The translations under genes were made by a program, and so were the position numbers. 64,000 nucleotides of DNA from Siderastrea siderea (Eukaryota; Cnidaria; Anthozoa; Scleractinia; Rhizangiidae): assembly GCA_964030785.1 (NCBI GenBank), contig OZ034979.1, forward strand, positions 42,043,484 through 42,107,483. Reading direction: 5' to 3'. The first letter of the stretch is position 1; each line of letters starts with the position of its first letter. The notes beneath the pieces were generated by a model. It ran no database searches. It was not told the DNA's origin and worked only from the letters and a program-made list of their open reading frames with translations. Of this stretch, positions 21,704-64,000 are shown piece after piece.

Positions 21704-23861
21704 GAAAAATATTCGTTATAATATTGGACCAGAAGTCATATCACAAGTAGGTGAACTATGATTGTCCAGGTGAGTGTGATCCTGACAAGGACTATTTATG
21801 GTGACGCAGGAGGGAGTGATGAACTCGCCGCTCGGCTGGTTCGAGGTGTCTGGCCATCGTGACGTCACTACGTGAGCGCGCGAGTTTGCCGAGTCTTCAA
21901 AAATGGCGCTGGCAACTATGTTTGAGTTCGGGCTACAAACGTATTTTTTGTGCTATTAAGCTTTCAGCTAAGCTTGTTTTCTTGGGTAATGGAATTTTAG
22001 TCATCCCTTTTTTCGATATAGGTAAGTGGCTCTTTGTCTTAACGTTAAAATCACACTTAAATAATGTTTTAAGAGTCATGTTTACTCTCTGCGATCGAAG
22101 AATTACGCGGGAAAATTGTTATTGTCCGCGTCCCAAAAAGTGTGTTTATTTCAGTTATATACCACAGGGAAACTTGAAACTTGGCTACGGACTAGCCCAT
22201 AGTTTAACAAAAGTACCCAAGTTGAAAAAAGCGGTATAGTATTTGCCAAAAAAATGATCAGTCCGTTTGTTTAGCTGAGTATAATAGAAGGCCAACCTAG
22301 AAGGGTATGTTTACCACTTAAAAGTTAACTTTTCTTACAGTATTTGCTTCCATCTTCTGTATAAGGAAAGAATAGTGATATTTAATTGCTAGGGAAAGAG
22401 TAATCGAACTTAGTAAATTTTTGCCACCTCATTTAACCCGTGTAAACTACACTTTTGCAGAACAACAAAAATCTGAATCAGCTCGCAAATTATGCGGGCG
22501 CCTGAGGAAACAAGTCTTCGCTGATCTGGTTCTGTACTGAAACTAATAGATATATTTGAGTACCATTTGGATCAGTGATTCAGTGATTTGTTCTCAATAC
22601 CTCCAGTTTCCTCTACATTCAGTTACTGTCCAGGTTGCATAGTGCTTTAGAAAGAGTTTGACCGTCTACTTGATCCACAACTAGCTACAACTGACGATGA
22701 CCGTTTCGCAAATAAATTGAATTGGTCCTGTCATTTGATTTTCAAAGATTAATTACTTTTAAAACAGTCAAACTGAGGACCATTCTAGTAAAGAGAGAGC
22801 CTTGTTAACCCTTAACATCAGTAACCTGAGAAAGTTGGCGTTTTAGATAAACTGTGGTTTTTTATAATTATTCGATAAGAGATAGCAGAAATTTGGCCAG
22901 AAAGCCGGCGTGTCAGCTGTTTTGCCTCGCCTCCAGCAAATGTTGTCATCTTTGTCGTTTTTTACTAGATAGTTTAGCAAAGTAAGGAATTACTGTGGTC
23001 CATTATTAACTTCGAACCAAGCAGATGAATCCACAGTAAACGTTTCTTTGTATTGGAGTATTCTTCTCCACATTTTAATGATGTTTAAAGCCACTGATCA
23101 TTTTAATGAAATTGTTACGCAATTCTATTTTCCTAAAATTGGAAAGAGTTTATACATATAAAAGTTATGTTTTTGTCTCCAAGCGACACATCTTAGGGTT
23201 TGTGAGATACAGCTTCTGAAAGGTGATCTTGATCACGATTTCAATCGATCGACCAAAGCGTCCATGAAACCTTTTGAGTCTTATCGCCAACTGGTTATTT
23301 TGTTTTGAGGACCAATTTGCATTAAGAATACTTTTTATGTTATAGCATGCAGCATACCTTTCGTTCTTTTATTGTTTTTATCTGTTCTGTTTGAGAAACT
23401 GGACTGTAAACATTTGCGAGGAAGCCATTTGTTAACTTTCCTTTGAATTTCCGGGGCAGATTTATATGTGACGTCACGATGGCCAGACACCTCGGTTTTT
23501 CATTCGCCAATACCGACGCTTGTGCCCAGGCCCAAGTTCATCACTCCCTCCTGTGGTGACGTATCCGTCTCTTGTCAAACAGATGTCCGCTGGTCTATCG
23601 GTTTGTCTACTGTGTCTTGTTGATGTCATCTTAGTAGCTTTAAGTCGTTTGTAAGGTGCAGTTGGTTGGTGGCAGCAGTTCATTACTGTTTGTTCTAAGT
23701 TAGTAAACCAGCTTTCCAGAGTGAATCGTTGAGAGTAGTCCGTACTGCAGGTAACACGTGTCCACTCGATTCTATGGTTTGGTTGCAAATGGCGTTCAGC
23801 AATGTGATTGTTGATGTCACTATTTCTAGTCGCTCGTTTGTGTTCAGTCAATATTCATAAA
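21704..23861 (-). pseudogene. Second Penelope-like fragment, split by a hAT-like insertion
   Basis: On the minus strand 23851-23562 reads TEHKRATRNSDINNHIAERH, then LESWFTNLEQTVMNCCHQP, then LTRDGYVT. This is the C-terminal half of a Penelope GIY-YIG domain of a different lineage. The frame runs into the 1.75-kb insertion at 23553-21807. On the far side (21798-21704) CTCACCTGGACAATCATAG resembles the 3' untranslated region of such elements. Both sides therefore belong to one old copy. The 5' part is missing. Confidence 0.7.
21807..23553. mobile_element. hAT-like element with 8-bp target duplication
   Basis: Termini are CAGGAGGGAGTGATGAACT at 21807 and GTTCATCACTCCCTCCTG ending at 23553. They are flanked by the perfect repeat TGGTGACG (21799-21806 and 23554-23561). 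A second inverted block, CGAGGTGTCTGGCCATCGTG then ACGTCAC, sits 35-60 bases in from each end. An 8-bp duplication with CAG-type termini fits the hAT superfamily. The longest internal ORF (21859-22239) has no transposase features, so it is non-autonomous. Confidence 0.8.
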
Positions 23862-24399
23862 AGTTGGAAAGCTGAATTGTACAAAAATTTAAGAAAATTC
23901 CAAAAAAAACTTTACAATTCTAGGAAATACAGAAGGCTCCTTTGTATTTAAATCTACCAGGAATTAAGAAAAGTCGGCAGATTTGATAAAATACTTTCCG
24001 GGACCGAAATGACTTCAGGGGTTTGAGAAACGGAGCCCAGGTACCAATCGTACTGTTTTTAACAACAAGGGCCTGGTACCTACCAGTCAGGTGACGTCAC
24101 GCCTTCTTCTTGGCTTCCCAGTGGTGATACACTCAGACCTGAACTTGATCCTGAACCTGGTGTACACACAAACAGTGCTATGATCAGCATATCAAATCTC
24201 CCTACTAGCGTAAATACGATTTGTACAATCAGCCTGCTTGAATTTCCTGACGACAAACTAAAGGGAATTCTAACACTGATCACCAATGGGATGCATCACT
24301 GCTCAGTGAAGGGAGGCCAGTGACTTAAATAAGAAAACAAACAAGACTGGGAAGCATTTTGCAGTGGTAAAGCAAATCAAGCATTTCACTCCCAAAGAT
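23862..24399. other. Intergenic, nothing recognised
   Basis: No supported exon. AGGTACCAATCG... and GGTACCTACCAG near 24040-24085 form a weak inverted pair only. Confidence 0.4.
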
Positions 24400-24757
24400 A
24401 AATCATAAGTCATATAAGGTGGATCCACGTTTTGCGTCTGTGGACAAAACTCTTGAAAGAGTCTGAGTCTGTGGATGAAATCTGTTTAATACTTTCCTGT
24501 GGTGCTATTCATAGAACGTTTAAGATGGTTCTAATATTCAAGTCTGTGGTTAAACCCCTAAGATTGCCATTCTGGTGAAAGCTACTGAGCAGTACTTTCC
24601 TGTGGAACTGGCTATACGCTGTCAGAGGTTCTTATACTCGAGCCTGGGCCTCAAATCTTAAAACGTGACCAGTGACTATACAAAAGAAGGATACTGAACG
24701 ATTTCCTGTGCTGCTGTTTATTGTGAAGTACAAGTGCTTCTAACTTGCATAAATGCC
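24400..24757 (+). repeat. Diverged tandem array of the GAAAGCTACTGAGCAG family
   Basis: About three units of roughly 105-120 bp. Each has parts of AAAGCTACTGAGCAGTACTT, TCCTGTGG, GGTTCTTATACTC or GGTTCTAATATTC, and GAGTCTGTGG. The same unit recurs in MRCK introns near 36720-36990, 37370-37860, 46740-46920 (opposite strand) and 52640-52810. Confidence 0.7.
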
Positions 24758-25160
24758 TTAAGAAAGGTGCCTCCTAATACAGATGTATTTTTGCAAAGGT
24801 TACGACTATGGGGAAAAAGTAGATCTTAGCAAGGGTTATTGGAATCTAAAAAGAAAATTGTGGGTAACCACGCATTTTTCAGAGATAATTAATCAACCAT
24901 AATTCTAAAAAAGGGTTAAAATACAAAGAATGTATGGTAATTTCTTTCCAAATTTAAGCTCAATTATCTCTGAAAAAAGCGCGATTACCCCCAATTTTCT
25001 TTTTGGATTCTGATAGCCCTTGCTAAGATCTGCTTTTTCCGCATAGTCTTAATCCGCAAAAAAAATATCGTTGTATTAGTGGGCAAATTCCTTAAGAAAC
25101 CCGAATATCCCGAGATGCGCAGAATGAATGCGCAGAAACAAAAGGAGGCACCGTCCTTAA
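24758..25160. mobile_element. TTAA-flanked MITE, copy 2
   Basis: TTAA lies at 24758-24761 and 25157-25160. Inverted ends are AGAAAGGTGCCTCCTAATAC and AAAAGGAGGCACCGTCC. The interior matches copy 1 at 4110-4510 (for example GCAAAGGTTA, AGTAGATCTTAGCAAGGGT, TTTCCAAATTTAAGCTCAAT). Confidence 0.8.
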
Positions 25161-27239
25161 GTGTGAACGCAAAGCGATCGAGCAGTACTTCAGTTCTTGA
25201 TGTATTTTAATACGCTGTACAAGGTGGTTCTCACTACTGAGTCCATGGATGATCATCCAGTTTGAAAACAGCAAAGCGTTCTTATGGAAGGAAATAAGAT
25301 TTTCAGCAATTAAAAGCAGACATTATAAGCAGCTGCCAAGGAAGCTCAGAAAGGAAAGCGCTAAGTCTTTCTTATTCATATTTCATACTTTGTTCCTTCC
25401 AAAAATAATCCGAAAGTTTTGCGAGGACACCCTTGTGCACCACGCTCGGGTTTGACAATTTTCGTCCCTGCATTCCGTGATCTTTCGAGAGAACAAACAG
25501 ACTGTGAACAGCCTAACAAACCACATCAAAGATATCCTCTAATGTGACGTCAATTAATTAAAAGGAAGAGCTTAGTTGCTCACACAGCGACGCGTATCTC
25601 TTATCTCTGGTTGTTGTGACACGAGAAAACAAGAAGGCAACTCTGCCTCCCCCGCCCCCCACCCCTTCAAAAAAAAAACACCCTTCCATTACTAAGGGTA
25701 CTTAGTTATTCTTAAGGTCGCATTCTGCCCCTAGTACTTTGACGCCGGTTGTGGTAGCGGTGGTGATAAAATTTGAGGCAACTTCACTGAAGAAAAGTGC
25801 TGTCTTCACAAACCTGTTGAGTGTCTCGGTGAGTCACCCTCAGGAAGATTCAGAAGATCCTATAAATTTTTCAAAATAAAAAATAATCAGCAAATAATAA
25901 CCCACATTTTTGCAAGCCAGTGGGAATTAAAGTTTTTAGAAAGAGATAACCGTACAAAACTAACACGTCTGATGACTCTTCTCCATTAGATAGATGTTTC
26001 TCATACTTATTGCAAAGCCCAGTCAAGGTTCTGGTTTTTTGAAAGAGAGAATTTAGTTGTAACTAAACTGCTCCTACAGTGGGACTTGACAATAGAATGG
26101 TTCAAAGTGTTTGCTCATCAGTTTTACCTGAAGGCCGTTATATTGGTATTAAAATTTGCCATTTTTTTCATCCACAATTAGTAAGTTACCATTTCTTTCA
26201 AGCTGAGAGCTCAGGGTCTGGAATTATCAATCCCAGAATATAAAGCCTCTATAATTAAGAAGCAATTCCTAGGATTTATCTGAACTTGGGAGAGATTCAT
26301 GAATCCAGGCCCCAGACTTGCAGTGCGACGAAAAGGTGCAGTAAAGAAGGTGAGCATGCGAGTTTTGTTTTTCGCTCAACTATCCTCCAGAGACAGGGGT
26401 ACTGATGACTTCACTTCAGTCATTGTATTTTATTCCTTGTCTCATGAAGAAAATTGTGATAATCACGATCACAATTACTGTGCAGTAGGCGACAACTCTC
26501 AAGTGAACAAACGTCGTGCAAGAAGTGAGGTTGATAAGGTGCAGAAAACAAAATAAACAAACGTCAAGCTGAGACAACAAATCAAGCAGTTATCAAACGA
26601 ACACATCCTCATCACCTCGCAGGAAAGAAAACAGGTTAACTGGTTAGCAAAGCCTTTGAAATGCAGTTATTTACTTACGATGCAAATGGCGGGATAAACA
26701 TGTTGCAAGTTTTTGAAACAAGATTCCCACCAAACAAGCAAGCAACAAAAAACAAAACGTAATGAAAACAACGAAATCCGGTTCAAACGGATTCAATTAA
26801 TCATTAGTCACTTAGAAGTGACAAGATTTGCGACAAAATAGTTAAAAGGCGAACATTTCAGTGTTCCAGAATAATAAACAGTTACTTTAAAACAATGAGT
26901 GTAAGAAAAGAACAGTGGCGGTATAATACTATTGAACTAAAACTTGTCAAACTTACATCATTATGTTTTGTAACAGCAGTTACAGAAGCATAGCGATAGT
27001 CAGATGTTATATCAGATAGAATTGGAAAACGTTGAGAAAGAACGAATCAAAAAATGAAATGTAACATGACTGTCATTTGGATTTGATATTGTAACTGAGA
27101 TTTGATTTTGATATGTGAGACCCAAACGAGGACTTGTTCCCGAATCTTCCTTGTATCACAGTTCAACATAGCGTGAGGTTCGGCTAATGGTCGGACTCCC
27201 TTGGACGATAATCGGACTTCTCCGTAAGGTCTGGACTCG
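25161..27239. other. 3' flank of MRCK, no further gene seen
   Basis: No supported exon. The nearest minus-strand AATAAA that I noticed is at 26433-26428, about 800 bases past the MRCK stop. It is only a candidate poly(A) signal. The region 26560-26900 is A-rich. Confidence 0.35.
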
Positions 27240-62963
<35,724 letters not shown>

Positions 62964-64000
62964 CTGCAAAGAGTTTAATGTCATTTATCAAGCCAGCAAT
63001 TAATAAAAATTACGGTGTTAAACGGCATGGACTGGGACTATAATGAATGCTGAGTCATAATGTATTGCTTTGAACTACACCCTGATAACAAACTTCTTGT
63101 TCTGTAAGTAAACTGGACCTACCGAACACTATAGTTCACCGGTAACATCAAAGCCTAATAAAGAATATTGAACCATAATAGTCTTGTAGAATAGATTTCA
63201 CACAGCTGTCAATTATATCAGTGACAATCTGAGGAAACATTTGGAAGCAGCCCTGTCAAAATGTTTTTTAGCAGTAGGCAACATAACAGGAATAGCAGGC
63301 CAGGTTCCCCTCCCTACCAAAAGGTTCCTGGGGAAGTCTAGGGTGAAGTGAGCAGCAGTAGTAGGTCCGGACATTTTGACAGGGCCGTGAAAATTTAATT
63401 TCAAGTTAATTTGAGGGTTCTGATGGGTTTTACTTTTGATCCATCTTGCTTTTTTTTCTCTCCCCATTAAGACGATTTCTGCTCAACATTCGAGCAGCAA
63501 GTGCAAAAATTAAGTTACCAAAAAACCACTAGCACCACAGGCACATTTTGAGAACAGATAAGAGGAACTTATCGATACTTTTGCTCCCAGGCTGACCCCA
63601 CGAGAGAAATGATATCCACATTTCAATTAAAAAGACGCTTCATGTCAGTTCAAAACAAAATGGCACCAGTTTTTAGCATATTTTCACCTGATTTGACATT
63701 AATTTTCTCAAGGGCTTGAGAATTTCATTGCAGCGTCACTTGGAGAAGTGAATTAAAGTGAGATGTTTCAAATAGCATTGAACATGTTACCATGCTATGA
63801 GTAGTTTTTTAGTTAATTCCTTTTGCACTTGTTGCTCAAACATTGAGCGAAATCCGTCAAATTATCCTTGTTTATTCATTCACATGCATGGAACTATTTG
63901 ACACTTTTTTTGTACATGTTAGCGTAACAATTTTTTTCTTTACTTGAAAATGGTACCAAAATGATGTTGAAACATTGTATAATTTCGATTACGGTATTTT
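62964..64000. other. Intronic sequence upstream of the first MRCK exon seen
   Basis: No exon with DFG or other kinase motifs is visible on the minus strand. AAAATGTTTTTTAGC... at 63258 and GACATTTTGACAGGGC near 63370 form a loose inverted pair around ACAGGG. Nothing else is recognised. Confidence 0.4.

Noticed and set aside
21859..22239. 126-codon ORF in the hAT-like element
   Set aside because: It starts inside the terminal repeat, lacks transposase motifs and has a composition like shifted non-coding DNA.

Overview
This window reads as nuclear DNA of an invertebrate animal, most likely a cnidarian and probably a stony coral. Genes are split by short phase-consistent GT-AG introns, exon protein sequence is strongly metazoan, and non-coding DNA is full of small inverted-repeat transposons and Penelope-like elements with GIY-YIG endonuclease remnants. 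The animal assignment is firm. 'Coral' is an inference from remembered repeat families and is not proven here.

Layout. (1) Positions 1-480 hold a degenerate satellite. (2) 882-5805, minus strand: the first four coding exons of a HEAT/ARM-like gene that I cannot name; it continues beyond position 1. (3) 5.9-27.2 kb: about 21 kb between genes, packed with transposons, many nested. (4) 27240-62963, minus strand: 47 exons of one gene, an MRCK-type (CDC42BP) Cdc42-binding kinase. About 1,559 codons are in the window; the N-terminal part of the kinase domain lies beyond position 64000. Every exon junction was checked for reading phase and all agree.

The MRCK exons encode, in order, the C-terminal half of an AGC kinase domain, the AGC tail, a long coiled coil, a C1 zinc domain with all eight ligands, PH, CNH and CRIB domains, and a Ser-rich tail. 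The last exon carries a UIM-like helix.

The most unusual part is 6.65-13.6 kb. Two foldback elements lie side by side and a third is nested in the second; each carries its own minisatellite in its inverted arms. The outer one (9192-13589) has a perfect 10-bp target duplication. Inside it is a foldback (10923-12838) with a perfect 9-bp duplication and arms made of a roughly 10-bp minisatellite. The two share a motif next to the minisatellite. The outer element also holds a 1-kb palindrome whose arms carry exon-like segments, one encoding a SUMO-interacting-motif-like peptide, and an exon encoding the Walker A region of a RecQ-like helicase. This looks like a gene-capturing, minisatellite-armed foldback family, perhaps related to Mutator/Rehavkus; the family name is a hypothesis. 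Other notable items are a Penelope-like element whose 3' end is copied inverted at its 5' end, a hAT-like element with an 8-bp duplication inside another Penelope-like fragment, and a nested MITE carrying a HIRAN-like ORF.
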